From: DASUPK01 sp963744105
Lineage (GTDB): Bacteria > Actinomycetota > Thermoleophilia > Solirubrobacterales > 70-9
Length of the DNA stretch: 64,000 bases
Assembly: GCA_963744105.1 (NCBI GenBank)
Contig: CAVUSJ010000002.1
Span: 372,001-436,000 of the forward strand
Direction of reading: 5' to 3'
Shown here: positions 1 through 8,657 of the stretch, piece by piece
Position numbering within the stretch: position 1 is the first letter of the stretch
Layout of the letters: each line of letters begins with the position of its first letter
Translations under genes and position numbers: made by a program
The notes under the pieces: model-generated
The model's database searches: none
What the model was told of the DNA's origin: nothing
What the model saw: the letters and a program-made list of their open reading frames with translations, nothing else

Positions 1-497
1 GGAACGCCATCACGCCTCCGGGCGCCAACGGCCAGCCGACGCCGATCAGCCCGCTGATCTCCGACATCGGCGACTCACGCGACGACGCCAGCAAGATCAG
101 CGGCGCCACCACCGCGATCCGCTGGGTCCTCGGCGTGGTCGCCGGCCTCCTGCTGGTCGCCTCGCTGCTGCTGGTCGCCAACACGATCCGCCTCTCCATC
201 TACGCGCGCCGCCGCGAGGTCGAGGTGATGCGGCTGGTCGGCGCGACCAACTGGTTCATCCGCTGGCCGTTCATGGTGGAGGGCCTGTTCTGCGGCCTGG
301 TCGGAGCCGCGATCGCAATAGGCTTCCTCTTCGTCGGTAAGCAGGTGATCGTGGATCCGCTCGCCAACAACTTCAACCTGATCAACTCGGGGCATACGAT
401 CGGCTTCGCCAACCTCGCGCTCGTCCTGCTGTGCGTGGCCATGGGCGTTTCGGCGATGGGCAGCGGCCTGACGCTGCGTCGCTTCCTCCGGATTTGA
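1..497 (+). CDS. ftsX: Cell division protein FtsX, C-terminal part (5' end outside window)
   Basis: The open frame runs in from the window edge (first full codon at base 3) and gives the last ~164 residues of FtsX, the membrane partner of FtsE that couples septal peptidoglycan hydrolase activation to ATP hydrolysis. Seen: a hydrophobic segment, then the cytoplasmic-loop motif RRREVEVMRLVGATNWFIR typical of FtsX-type permeases, then two more membrane segments and a short basic tail. The stop codon overlaps the TTG start of the downstream protease by three bases, so the two are translationally coupled; ftsX followed by a CtpA-like protease is a common actinobacterial order. Confidence 0.9.
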   Translation, partial: NAITPPGANGQPTPISPLISDIGDSRDDASKISGATTAIRWVLGVVAGLLLVASLLLVANTIRLSIYARRREVEVMRLVGATNWFIRWPFMVEGLFCGLVGAAIAIGFLFVGKQVIVDPLANNFNLINSGHTIGFANLALVLLCVAMGVSAMGSGLTLRRFLRI

Positions 498-1657
498 GCC
501 GCAGATTCATCGTCGCGGCGCTGATCGTCGTCGCCTTCGTCGTCGGCATAGTTGCCGGCGGGCAGGTCGACGCGATCCGTAACGGCGTCAACGACGTCTT
601 CGGCAACAAGAGTCAGGACGCGACCGAGCAGGCAATCGACGTCATCCACGACGACTACTTCCACACGGTCGACAAGAACGACCTCGAGAACGCGTCGATC
701 GCCTCGATCATCGCCCACATCAAGCAGCGCTACCACGACCGCTTCTCTCACTACTTCACGAAGAGCGAGTACGATCGCTTCAAGCAGGGCTCGAGCCTCT
801 CCGGCGTCGGCATCGCGGTCAACGAGGTGCCGCAGGGGCTGCGCGTCGCGACCGTCTACAAGGGCACCCCTGCGCGGGAGGCGGGCATCCAGCCCGGCGA
901 GATCATCACCGGTGTCAACGGCCACTCGATCGCCGGCAAGGACGCCGATGCGGTGACGAGCGAGATCCGCGGCCCGGCGGGGACGAAGGTCACGCTTACG
1001 ATCGCGAGCCGCAACGGTGACTCCCGCGACGTCACCCTGACGCGGCGCGAGGTTGAGATTCCGCAGGTGACCGGCCATATCGAGAAGGTCGGTGACAAGA
1101 AGATCGGCTACGTGCGGCTGGCCGGGTTCTTCCCGGGCGCCCATGGCGAGCTCCGCAAGGAGGTCGAGAACCTCTACAGCCAGGGCGCCCAGGGTCTGAT
1201 CCTGGATCTCCGCGGCAACGGCGGCGGCCTGCTCACCGAGGGCGTGCTCGTCTCCAGCATCTTCGTCCCCAACGGCGTGATCGTCTCGACCCACGGTCGC
1301 ACCCAGAACACGCGGACCTTCGACGCGACCGGCGACTCCCTGCCCAGGCACCCCATGGTCGTCCTGATCAATGGCGACACCGCCTCGGCCTCCGAGATCG
1401 TCACCGCGGCGCTCGAGCAGGCTGGGATCGCGAAGGTCGTCGGGACCACCTCGTTCGGCAAGGGGACCTTTCAGGAGGTGATCCCCCTGAAGAACGGTGC
1501 CGCACTGGATCTGACGGTGGGGCAGTATCTGACCCGCAATGGGACATCGATCAACGACGTCGGCATCCCGCCGCAGGTGAAGGCGAAGGACAACCCCAAG
1601 ACCAAGCCGGACGAGGGGCTGCAGAAGGCGCTCCAGACGTTGGCTCCGCAGCTCTGA
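494..1657 (+). CDS. S41 family carboxy-terminal processing peptidase (CtpA-like)
   Basis: Membrane-anchored periplasm-side serine protease of the CtpA/Prc family (387 aa). A TTG at 494, overlapping the ftsX stop, gives MSRRFIVAAL followed by one N-terminal membrane segment (about residues 5-22). A PDZ domain lies at about residues 100-172, and the S41 catalytic domain follows, with the nucleophile in TASASE (Ser298) and the general-base lysine in FGKG (Lys323). An ATG further upstream (431) would only add an Arg/Gly/Asp-rich stretch read antiphase to ftsX, so it was not used. Likely cotranscribed with ftsX and rnr. Confidence 0.9.
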   Translation: MSRRFIVAALIVVAFVVGIVAGGQVDAIRNGVNDVFGNKSQDATEQAIDVIHDDYFHTVDKNDLENASIASIIAHIKQRYHDRFSHYFTKSEYDRFKQGSSLSGVGIAVNEVPQGLRVATVYKGTPAREAGIQPGEIITGVNGHSIAGKDADAVTSEIRGPAGTKVTLTIASRNGDSRDVTLTRREVEIPQVTGHIEKVGDKKIGYVRLAGFFPGAHGELRKEVENLYSQGAQGLILDLRGNGGGLLTEGVLVSSIFVPNGVIVSTHGRTQNTRTFDATGDSLPRHPMVVLINGDTASASEIVTAALEQAGIAKVVGTTSFGKGTFQEVIPLKNGAALDLTVGQYLTRNGTSINDVGIPPQVKAKDNPKTKPDEGLQKALQTLAPQL

Positions 1658-3369
1658 AGCGCGTAGTCCTCGTCGAGAAGCGCGGCCGGTTCCTCGCCGG
1701 AGATCTCCTCTTCGAGCGGGGCGGCCGGATCGAGCTGGGCGGAGCTCGCCGCGCCGCGACGCCGGGGCGAATGGCCCTGGTTGACCTCGGCCAGGGCAGG
1801 GGGCGGGCCAGGGTCGTCCGCGAGCTCGGGGACCCGACGCGGGCGACTGACGTGATCGCGGCGCTGCTGGAGGACCGTGAGGTCCGCACGGGGTTCTCCC
1901 GGCGGATCGAGGAGGAGGCAGCAGAGGCGACCGAGCGGGCCAAGCTGCTCGACGCAGATAGGCAGGACCTGCGGGATCTCGCCACCTTCACGGTCGACCC
2001 CGCCAGCGCGCACGACTTCGATGACGCCGTCTCCGCCGAGAGAACCGAGCGGGGGGTGAGGCTCTGGGTCCACATCGCCGACGTCGCCGCTCACGTCCGG
2101 CCGGGCGATGCCCTGGAGAAGGAGGCGTACCGGCGGGCGAACTCCACCTATGTGCCGGGCACCGTCGCCCCGATGCTGCCCCACGTGCTCTCGAGTGATG
2201 TCTGCAGCCTCGCGCCGGATCGCGAGCGCCTCGCCGTCACGTCGGAGATCGAGCTCTCCGAGACGGGCGAGCCTCTTTCGGCGAGCTTCTATCGCAGCCT
2301 GATCCGCTCGGATGCGCGGCTCGACTACGACCAGCTCGACGAGATCTTCGGGGGGCGAGCGAAGCCGCCGCAGCCGATCGCGGCGCCGCTCGCGCTGGCC
2401 CGCGACGCGGCGGCGGCTATCGCCGGGCGCCGACCTCGCTCCTCCCTCGAGGTGGAGAGCTTTGAGCCCGAGTTCCGCTTCGAGGACGGCCAGGTGACCG
2501 GCGCGCACTCCGTCCCGCAGACGGAGGCGCACCAGCTGATCGAGCACCTGATGATCCTCACCAACGAGCGGGTCGCGGACCTGCTCGAGCGCCGTCGCAT
2601 CCCGACCCTGTACCGGGTGCACGAGCGGCCGGACCCCGAGCGGATCAAGTGGCTGATCGAGCAGCTGGCGGCGCTCGACATCCCGACCCCGGCGCTGCCC
2701 GATCAGATCTCGCCGCAGCAGGCCGGCGACCTGGCCGGCGAGGCGAGCCGGCTGGTCGCCCGCGAGGCCGAGCGCCGCGGCCACGGCCGCGAGGCGTATA
2801 CATCGCTTGTGCTCCGCTCGCTGAAGCCGGCCCACTACACCGACCGAAACCTGGGCCACGCCGGCCTCGGCAGCTCGGCGTACACCCACTTCACGTCGCC
2901 GATCCGCCGCTATCCGGACCTGATCGCCCACCGGGCGCTGCTCTCCGCGATCGGAGCCGGGGAGGAGGCGCCGCGCGGCGAGGGTCTCGCGGAGGTGGGC
3001 GTGCACTGCTCGGAGCGGGAGCGCGACGCGACCCGCATCGAGCGCGACGCCGATTCGGTCTGCGCGTCGTTTCTGCTCCAGCGCGAGCTCTTCGAGCGCG
3101 GGCCGGACACCAGGTTCGAGGGCGAGGTCTCCGGCGTGGTCGGGGCCGGGGCATTCGTCCGCTTCGGGGGCGCCCTGGCCGACGTCTACGAGGGGTTCCT
3201 GCCGGCGCGCCGGATCGGCGGCCGCGAGCGCTACGAGCTGGATCGGAGCGAGACGATGCTCGTCGGCGGAAGCGGCGGCGGCGCGATCCGGATGGGCGAC
3301 CCGGCGACGGTGACCGTTGACCGGGTCGACGCTCCGCGCGGCCGGGTCGACCTGCTTCCCTCCGAGTAG
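1654..3369 (+). CDS. rnr: RNase R/RNase II family 3'-5' exoribonuclease
   Basis: RNB-domain exoribonuclease that degrades structured RNA and, with SmpB-tmRNA, non-stop mRNA. The metal-binding motif DPASAHDFDDAV is present (Asp115, 121, 123, 124 counted from the CTG start), with the RNB core after it and an S1 RNA-binding domain at the C-terminus. Start choice: the first ATG in frame is at 1771, but the 39 codons upstream are open and encode a plausible OB-fold N-terminus (KRVVLVEKRGRFLAGDLL...). The only candidate start there is CTG at 1654, overlapping the protease stop as CTGA. At ~571 aa it is shorter than E. coli RNase R (about 800 aa). A start at 1771 remains possible. Confidence 0.9.
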   Translation: MKRVVLVEKRGRFLAGDLLFERGGRIELGGARRAATPGRMALVDLGQGRGRARVVRELGDPTRATDVIAALLEDREVRTGFSRRIEEEAAEATERAKLLDADRQDLRDLATFTVDPASAHDFDDAVSAERTERGVRLWVHIADVAAHVRPGDALEKEAYRRANSTYVPGTVAPMLPHVLSSDVCSLAPDRERLAVTSEIELSETGEPLSASFYRSLIRSDARLDYDQLDEIFGGRAKPPQPIAAPLALARDAAAAIAGRRPRSSLEVESFEPEFRFEDGQVTGAHSVPQTEAHQLIEHLMILTNERVADLLERRRIPTLYRVHERPDPERIKWLIEQLAALDIPTPALPDQISPQQAGDLAGEASRLVAREAERRGHGREAYTSLVLRSLKPAHYTDRNLGHAGLGSSAYTHFTSPIRRYPDLIAHRALLSAIGAGEEAPRGEGLAEVGVHCSERERDATRIERDADSVCASFLLQRELFERGPDTRFEGEVSGVVGAGAFVRFGGALADVYEGFLPARRIGGRERYELDRSETMLVGGSGGGAIRMGDPATVTVDRVDAPRGRVDLLPSE

Positions 3370-3372
3370 CAA

Positions 3373-3858
3373 ATGGCCAAGAAGTCGAAAGGTCCAAGGG
3401 CTCCCGCCGGCGGGGACGTCGCCACCAACCGCCGCGCCCGGCACAAGTTCCAGGTGCTGGAGAGGATGGAGGCGGGCATCGAGCTGCGCGGCAGCGAGGT
3501 CAAGTCCCTTCGGGACGGCAAGGCTCAGCTCAACGAGGCCTACGCCGTCGTCAACGACGGCGAGGTCTGGCTGCGCGGCGCCCACATCCCTCCGTATCTC
3601 CCGGCCTCCGGCCAGAACCACGATCCCGACCGGCCGCGCAAGCTGCTGCTACATCGCCGCGAGATCGAGCGCCTGATCGGCAAGACGGCGGAGCGCGGCC
3701 TCACGCTCGTGCCGATCAGGATCTACTTCAAGGGCCCGAGGGCGAAGGTGGAGCTCGCTCTGGCGAAGGGCAAGGAGGGGAGAGACCGCCGCCGGGAGAT
3801 CGCCGACCGGGATCTTCGCCGCGAGGTGGAGCGCGACTTCAAGCAGCGCTTGAGCTAA
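3373..3858 (+). CDS. smpB: SsrA-binding protein SmpB
   Basis: SmpB (161 aa) binds the tRNA-like domain of tmRNA and delivers it to stalled ribosomes. The family motifs are visible in order: NRRARHKF, GIELRGSEVKSLR, the segment ending in YLPASGQNHDPDRPRKLLLH, and a basic, helical C-terminal tail that would enter the mRNA channel. It starts three bases after the rnr stop with no Shine-Dalgarno sequence of its own, which suggests coupling. The tmRNA gene lies 3 kb downstream, after one intervening large gene. Confidence 0.96.
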   Translation: MAKKSKGPRAPAGGDVATNRRARHKFQVLERMEAGIELRGSEVKSLRDGKAQLNEAYAVVNDGEVWLRGAHIPPYLPASGQNHDPDRPRKLLLHRREIERLIGKTAERGLTLVPIRIYFKGPRAKVELALAKGKEGRDRRREIADRDLRREVERDFKQRLS

Positions 3859-3891
3859 GCAAGAAATCTCCCGTGGGCAGGGCAAAACTCA

Positions 3892-6792
3892 ATGCACGAG
3901 AACGTGAGTCCCGTGCAACGATTGGACACACCGATGTTTGCTGCAATCGATACAGCGACGATCTCCAACTTCGTCAAGGACAACCCCGCCGAGGCGTACG
4001 GAATCGCCGGCGCGGTGATCCTGATCTTGATCCTCCTGCTGATCTCCCGCCGCCGCCGAGCCAAGAAGAGCGAGGCCGACGCCGAGGCTCCGCCCGCGGA
4101 GTCGAAGGCGGCCGAGAAGCCGGAGGAGCCGGAGGAGCCCAAGGAGCCGGAGAAGGAAGAGGGAGAGGAAGAGGAGCCGACTGAGGCGGAGGCTCCCGCA
4201 GAGGCCAAGACGGAGCCGGATACCGAGGCTGAGGAGGTCACGGCCGCCGGCGCCAAGCCATCCCGCAAGGACCGGCGCGCCGATCGAAAGGCCAAGCGCC
4301 AGCAGATCGCCGACGAGAAGCGCAAGGCCGAGGAGCAGGACCGCCGCGCCTGGGAGGAGGAGCGCAGGCGGCGCCGCGAGGAGCGCCAGCAGCGCAAGGA
4401 GGAGCGCCGGCGGCGCAAGGCCGAGCGCAAAGGGGAGGCTCCGCCCACCCCGGAGGAGAAGACTGAGGAGGCGCCCGAGGGCGCCGAGGTGAAGACGGGC
4501 GCCGAGGCCGAGGCGGAGAAGTCCACGATGCTCGCCGCGGCGCTCGGTCTGGGGGAGGCCGGAGCGCAGGCGTCCGGAGAGGAAGCTGAGGAGGAGAAGC
4601 CGAAGCTCGAGGAGGTGCCGATCGACGACGAGGCGAAGTCGGAGGAGGAGAAGCCGACCGGCCCGGCGGCACTGACCGAGGTGCCGCCCGCGAACGAGCC
4701 CGAGGAGTCGCAGTGGGTCCCGCCGGGCAGCGGGCCACCTCGCCTGCCGGAGCCCACGGAGGTCCCCGAGCCTGCGGCCGAGGAGAAGTCAGAGCCGGAG
4801 GCCGTCCCTTCCACCGAGCCGGAGAAGGCCGAGTCGGAGGAACCCGAGCCGGAGGCACCCGAGCCGGAGTCCGCCGAGCCCGCGGCCGAGGAGAAGCCCG
4901 AGCCAGAGACCGTCGACGAGCCCGCCTTCACGCCGATCGCGCCGGAGCCCGAGCATGCTCCCGGAGGCTTCGAGCGCACCGATCTCGAGCACGAGGAGGG
5001 GGCAGGGGAGGCGCCGGCCCCCGAGCCGGATGCGTCGGGTGCCGAGCTCGCCGCGTCCGCTCCGCCGGAGCCGTCCACGTCCGAGCCGAGCGAGCCCGCG
5101 GAGGAGGAGCCGATGCAGATCTCCTCGCCGGCGAGCGGCACCAGCTCGCTGCAGGAGGAGATCGACCGGCTGGCCCGCGAGGAGGAGCAGGGGGCGACCG
5201 AGCCTGCTGCCCCCGCGGCGCCGCCGCCGGCTCCCGAGCCGTCGGTCGGCGAAACCGCGCTGCCCGCCGTCGGCGAAACCACGCTGCCTCCCGATGTCAC
5301 CCCGCCGCGGCCCTACGATGCGCCGCCGGAGCACGAGGCGCCGCCGCCACCACCTTCGCCCGAGCCCGCCGAGTCCGAGGCTCCGCCGCAGCGCCTCGAT
5401 GCGAGCCCCGAGGTCGAGGAGCTCGCCGCCGAGCATCAGGAGCGCTTCAGCGAGGAGGAGCAGCGGGTTCGCCGCGAGGCCGAGGAGCGCCTGCGGCGCG
5501 CCGAGGAACTCGAGCGGGACGCCGAGTCCCGCGTCAAGCGCGCGGAGGAGGAGACCGAGCAGCTGATCAAGATGGCCGCCGACCAGGCCCGCCGCCAGGC
5601 CGAGGAGCAGGCGCGGGAGACCAGCGAGGAGAGGCTCCGCGAGGAGGCCGAGCGGCTGCGGCTCGAGACCGAGCAGCGTGCGCGTGAGGAGTCGGAGCGC
5701 GTGCGCAGCGAGGTCGAGGAGCGGACCAAGCTTGCGATCGAGCAGGCTCGCCGCGAGGCTGACTCACGCGTGGCGGAGGCCGCCGAGCAGGCCCGTCGCG
5801 AGGCCGAGGAGCGCGCCCGCGCCGAGGCCGAGGAGCGGATCGACGCGCAGGTCCAGGAGAAGATCAGCGGCGAGACGGCGCGCCTCTCGAGCGCGGTGCA
5901 GGAGGCCGAGGCCCGCCTCCTGGCCGAGCGCGAGCAGCGGGACCGTGCACTGGAGGACGCTCAGAGGAGGCTTCAGGAAGTCGAGACGCGGGCACAGGAG
6001 GCCGAGCAGCGCGCCGCCGACGCCGAGCGCGTGGCCCAGCTCAAGCTGGAGGAGGCGGAACGCGAGCGCAAGCTTCGCGAGGTTCTGGAGCGCGTGAACG
6101 CCGCGGAGGCGCGCGCCAAGGAGGCCGAGCGCAAGGCGCAGGCCGCCGAGGCCGCCGCGTCCAGCAGTGTCCGGACGGCCGAGGAGATGGGCTCCCCGCC
6201 CGTCACCGAGTCGCCGGCTCCGCCTTCCTCACCTTCGATCGCCGCGCCCCCGCCACCGCCCGCGCCTCCGGCGGCCGCGCCCCCGCCGCCTCCGACCGAG
6301 CCGGAGCCGGCCCCCGAGCCGAAGCCGGCCGAGGGCGACGAGCGCGATGAGTGGGTCATCTCCACCGGTCCCGAGAACGAGGAGCAGGCGGAGGAGGCCG
6401 AGCCCGAGAGCGAGGAGGAGCGAGGCGGCATCCTCGGCCGCACGGTCGGCGCGATCCTCGGGGTCGGCGCCGATCGAGAGCAGGCCGAGGAAGGAGAGGA
6501 GGGCGAGGAGGAGGCCCCGGCCGCCGAGGTGGCCGAGGAGAAGTCCCAGGAGCCCCCGCCCGCCGCCAAGCCGCCCGCCCCCGAGCCTGAGGCCGACGCC
6601 GGCGACCGGACCAACGTCAATCAGGCCACCTTCGAGCAGCTTCGCGATGTCGGCTTCTCCGTCACCCAGGCGACGCGCGTGATCACCTACCGCGAGCGCC
6701 AGAAGGGCTTCGACTCGCTCGACGACCTCGCCGACGTCCCGGGCATGCCTCGCCAGTTCCTGCGCGAGATCGAGGGAAAGCTCAGCCTCTAG
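3892..6792 (+). CDS. Membrane-anchored, highly charged coiled-coil protein with C-terminal ComEA-like helix-hairpin-helix domain
   Basis: No named family covers the whole 966 aa. Seen in order: short N-terminus; one membrane segment (about 36-51, GIAGAVILILILLLI) followed by RRRRAKK, which by the positive-inside rule puts the rest in the cytoplasm; a very basic helix (about 123-181); a Pro/Glu-rich disordered stretch (about 182-500); a long Glu/Arg/Ala coiled coil (about 502-767); a Pro-rich linker; and a ~59-residue HhH domain (908-966) starting NVNQATFEQL. The first hairpin lacks the usual GxG and the second (DVPGM) is conserved. The start could also be ATG 3934. Inferred role: tethering or organising DNA at the membrane; function unknown. 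Confidence 0.85.
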   Translation: MHENVSPVQRLDTPMFAAIDTATISNFVKDNPAEAYGIAGAVILILILLLISRRRRAKKSEADAEAPPAESKAAEKPEEPEEPKEPEKEEGEEEEPTEAEAPAEAKTEPDTEAEEVTAAGAKPSRKDRRADRKAKRQQIADEKRKAEEQDRRAWEEERRRRREERQQRKEERRRRKAERKGEAPPTPEEKTEEAPEGAEVKTGAEAEAEKSTMLAAALGLGEAGAQASGEEAEEEKPKLEEVPIDDEAKSEEEKPTGPAALTEVPPANEPEESQWVPPGSGPPRLPEPTEVPEPAAEEKSEPEAVPSTEPEKAESEEPEPEAPEPESAEPAAEEKPEPETVDEPAFTPIAPEPEHAPGGFERTDLEHEEGAGEAPAPEPDASGAELAASAPPEPSTSEPSEPAEEEPMQISSPASGTSSLQEEIDRLAREEEQGATEPAAPAAPPPAPEPSVGETALPAVGETTLPPDVTPPRPYDAPPEHEAPPPPPSPEPAESEAPPQRLDASPEVEELAAEHQERFSEEEQRVRREAEERLRRAEELERDAESRVKRAEEETEQLIKMAADQARRQAEEQARETSEERLREEAERLRLETEQRAREESERVRSEVEERTKLAIEQARREADSRVAEAAEQARREAEERARAEAEERIDAQVQEKISGETARLSSAVQEAEARLLAEREQRDRALEDAQRRLQEVETRAQEAEQRAADAERVAQLKLEEAERERKLREVLERVNAAEARAKEAERKAQAAEAAASSSVRTAEEMGSPPVTESPAPPSSPSIAAPPPPPAPPAAAPPPPPTEPEPAPEPKPAEGDERDEWVISTGPENEEQAEEAEPESEEERGGILGRTVGAILGVGADREQAEEGEEGEEEAPAAEVAEEKSQEPPPAAKPPAPEPEADAGDRTNVNQATFEQLRDVGFSVTQATRVITYRERQKGFDSLDDLADVPGMPRQFLREIEGKLSL

Positions 6793-6797
6793 CCCAC

Positions 6798-6820
6798 GAG
6801 ACATCGCGGGGAGATGTCTC
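6798..6820 (+). terminator. Hairpin terminator after the HhH protein gene
   Basis: Six bases after the stop codon lies a perfect 8-bp inverted repeat (GAGACATC / GATGTCTC) around a 7-base loop. No T-run follows, as is common in high-GC actinobacteria. It would separate the protein-coding operon from the tmRNA gene. Confidence 0.55.
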
Positions 6821-6906
6821 ATGTCCGCGACCTATCTCGCCAGCGCCTCGAAGGACGCCGCCCGGCACTGAAGCCGCTCCGGGCTAACATCTCCTTGACA
6901 TAGCAC

Positions 6907-7266
6907 GGGGCCGAATTGGATTCGACTTGGTCATTCGTGCGATCAGGTTGCAGGTCGAGGTTCCAGGAGGCCTCGTTAAACACCTGGACCAACCAATACG
7001 TGCGGACCATGAGTTCGCTCTCGCCGCTTAGCTAGAACCTAAGCAGCGTGCGTCGGCCCACCCGAGCCCGAGGGGTGGGGTTCCGGCGTCAGAATCGGGC
7101 TCACCCGGCCGGCTCGTCCCGACCAGCCGGGGACATCCAAGGGACTTGGCCCCTCGGCATCTCTCGCCGGCTGCAGAGGTCGTGGGGCGAGATCAAAGCG
7201 CCGGCTAAGCCTGTAGACACCGATCGTCTCGTGACCGAGGACGTGGCTTCGATGCCACCGGCTCCA
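6907..7266 (+). ncRNA. ssrA: Transfer-messenger RNA (tmRNA)
   Basis: Both ends of the tRNA-like domain are visible: the 5' strand GGGGCCG followed by the canonical AATTGGATTCGAC, and the 3' acceptor strand CGGCTCC plus discriminator A, with a T-arm-like stretch before it (GTGGCTTCGATGCCAC). CCA is not encoded. The tag reading frame ends in codons for EFALAA then TAG at 7029-7031; with GCG 7002-7004 as resume codon the encoded tag is ADHEFALAA, matching the usual -ALAA degron. Length (~360 nt) and proximity to smpB fit. The resume codon is inferred by analogy with the tag alignment in E. coli. Confidence 0.95.
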
Positions 7267-7276
7267 TCAATATCGG

Positions 7277-7322
7277 AACCCCCTGTAGAGTCGCGTTACA
7301 TCCACGCGACCAAGGGGGTTTT
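7277..7322 (+). terminator. Intrinsic terminator of ssrA
   Basis: An outer stem AACCCCC / GGGGGTT and an inner stem GTCGCG / CGCGAC form a strong hairpin that ends in a TTTT run at 7319-7322. It starts 11 bases after the tmRNA 3' end. The next gene's ATG lies only three bases downstream. Confidence 0.85.
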
Positions 7323-7324
7323 CG

Positions 7325-8170
7325 ATGGCGTCGATCTCAGAGCGTGAGCAGGGGCAGATCGAGGCGGCGAACAGGTCCGGGACCACGCCCGTCGTCTTCA
7401 TCCATGGCCTCTGGGTTCTGCCGAGCAGCTGGGCGAACTGGGCCGAGTTCTTCAAGAAGGCCGGCTACGCGCCGCTCAGTCCCGACTGGCCGGACGATCC
7501 CGAGACCGTCGAGCAGGCGCGGGCCAATCCCGAGGTCTTCGCGAAGAAGAGCCTGAAGCAGATCGCCGGCCACACGACCGAGGTGATCGGCGGGCTCAAC
7601 AAGAAGCCGGCCTTGATCGGGCACTCCACCGGCGGCCTGCTTGCCCAGATCCTGGCTGGCCGTGGCGCATCCGCTGCCACGGTTGCGATCGATCCGGGCC
7701 CATTCCGCGGCGTTCTGCCGCTCCCCGTCTCCACGATCAAGGTCTCGGCGCCGATCCTGACCAACCCGCTCAATCGCGGCCGCGCGATAACCCTCACCTT
7801 CGACCAGTTCCGATACGGCTGGGCGAACGCAATCGAGTCAGACGACGAGGCGAGGCGGCTCTACGACGAATTCCACGTGGCGGCGGCGGGGCTGCCCCTG
7901 ATGCAGATGGCGAACGCCAACCTGAACCCGTGGACCGAGGCGAATGTAGATACGAAGAATCCCGACCGCGGCCCGCTTCTGATCATTGACGGCGCCGAGG
8001 ACCACACGGTCCCGTGGGCGATCGCGAATGCCTCCTACAAGAAGCAGAAGCGCAATCCCGGCGTCACCGAGATCAAGAAGATCCCGGGTCGGGGCCATGC
8101 GCTGACCATCGACTCGGGCTGGGAGGAAGTCGCTCAGACAGCGCTCGACTTCGTCAAGCGCTTCACGTAG
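7325..8170 (+). CDS. Alpha/beta hydrolase
   Basis: 281-aa alpha/beta-hydrolase fold protein. The oxyanion region VVFIHGLW, the nucleophile elbow GHSTGG, the acid residue in IIDGAEDHTVP and the C-terminal His in GRGHALT make a complete Ser-Asp-His set. No signal peptide or membrane segment. The substrate cannot be told from sequence; the family includes esterases and lactonases. ATG 7325 follows the ssrA terminator U-tract directly and has no Shine-Dalgarno sequence, so translation may depend on a leaderless transcript or a later start. The 3' end overlaps the convergent cupin gene by 8 bp. Confidence 0.85.
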   Translation: MASISEREQGQIEAANRSGTTPVVFIHGLWVLPSSWANWAEFFKKAGYAPLSPDWPDDPETVEQARANPEVFAKKSLKQIAGHTTEVIGGLNKKPALIGHSTGGLLAQILAGRGASAATVAIDPGPFRGVLPLPVSTIKVSAPILTNPLNRGRAITLTFDQFRYGWANAIESDDEARRLYDEFHVAAAGLPLMQMANANLNPWTEANVDTKNPDRGPLLIIDGAEDHTVPWAIANASYKKQKRNPGVTEIKKIPGRGHALTIDSGWEEVAQTALDFVKRFT

Positions 8171-8657
8171 TCCAGAACTTCGTGAGCGGCTCGTCCGCTC
8201 CGTTCACAGGGTCGGCGCGGGGGAGGGGAACCGCCCGGATGTTCGCGACGGCCTCGTCATACTCGGCCGGATCCCCGCGGCGGATGTCCCAGCTCATCCC
8301 GTCCGGATACGCGCCAACGACCAGGAAGTCCGAGCTCGAGTCGAGGTTGCAGTGACCGGTGCCGGCGGGAAGTACGAGCACATCCCCGTGCTCGATCTCG
8401 AAGCTCTCCCCCTGCGGTCCGCCCAGCATCACGGTTGCGTGGCCCGACACGATGCCGAGCGCCTCGTGGGCGGTCGAGTGGAAGTGGTGGAAGGAGAAGA
8501 TCCCGTCGCGCCAGTCGGGCACCCAGCCGTTGCCGTCGAACAGCGCCTCGCAGCTCGCGGCGTCATGAGCCGCCTCCACGCCGCGGTAGATCAGCGTGGG
8601 CAGAGGCGAATTCGGAATCCCGCCATCGTCGTCGAAGTTGTGTGTCTGAGCTGGCAC
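8163..8657 (-). CDS. Cupin-domain protein (YjlB-like)
   Basis: Small single-domain cupin (164 aa). Cupin motif 1 is seen in FHHFHSTAHEALGIVSGHATV and motif 2 in GDVLVLPAGTGH, giving a His-rich metal site inside a beta-barrel. The family is loosely characterised and includes metal-dependent isomerases and sugar-binding proteins; the substrate is unknown. It converges on the hydrolase gene, with 8 bp of overlap. Confidence 0.8.
   Translation of the reverse strand: MPAQTHNFDDDGGIPNSPLPTLIYRGVEAAHDAASCEALFDGNGWVPDWRDGIFSFHHFHSTAHEALGIVSGHATVMLGGPQGESFEIEHGDVLVLPAGTGHCNLDSSSDFLVVGAYPDGMSWDIRRGDPAEYDEAVANIRAVPLPRADPVNGADEPLTKFWTT

Noticed and set aside
1471..3621. Minus-strand open frame of ~716 codons opposite rnr
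   Set aside because: Same antisense artefact; no motifs, and rnr on the plus strand has its full catalytic set.
3855..5300. Minus-strand Ser/Gly/Ala-rich frame (~480 codons) opposite the HhH protein gene
   Set aside because: Its composition mirrors the Glu/Ala/Arg codons of the plus-strand coiled coil; no signal peptide or domain.
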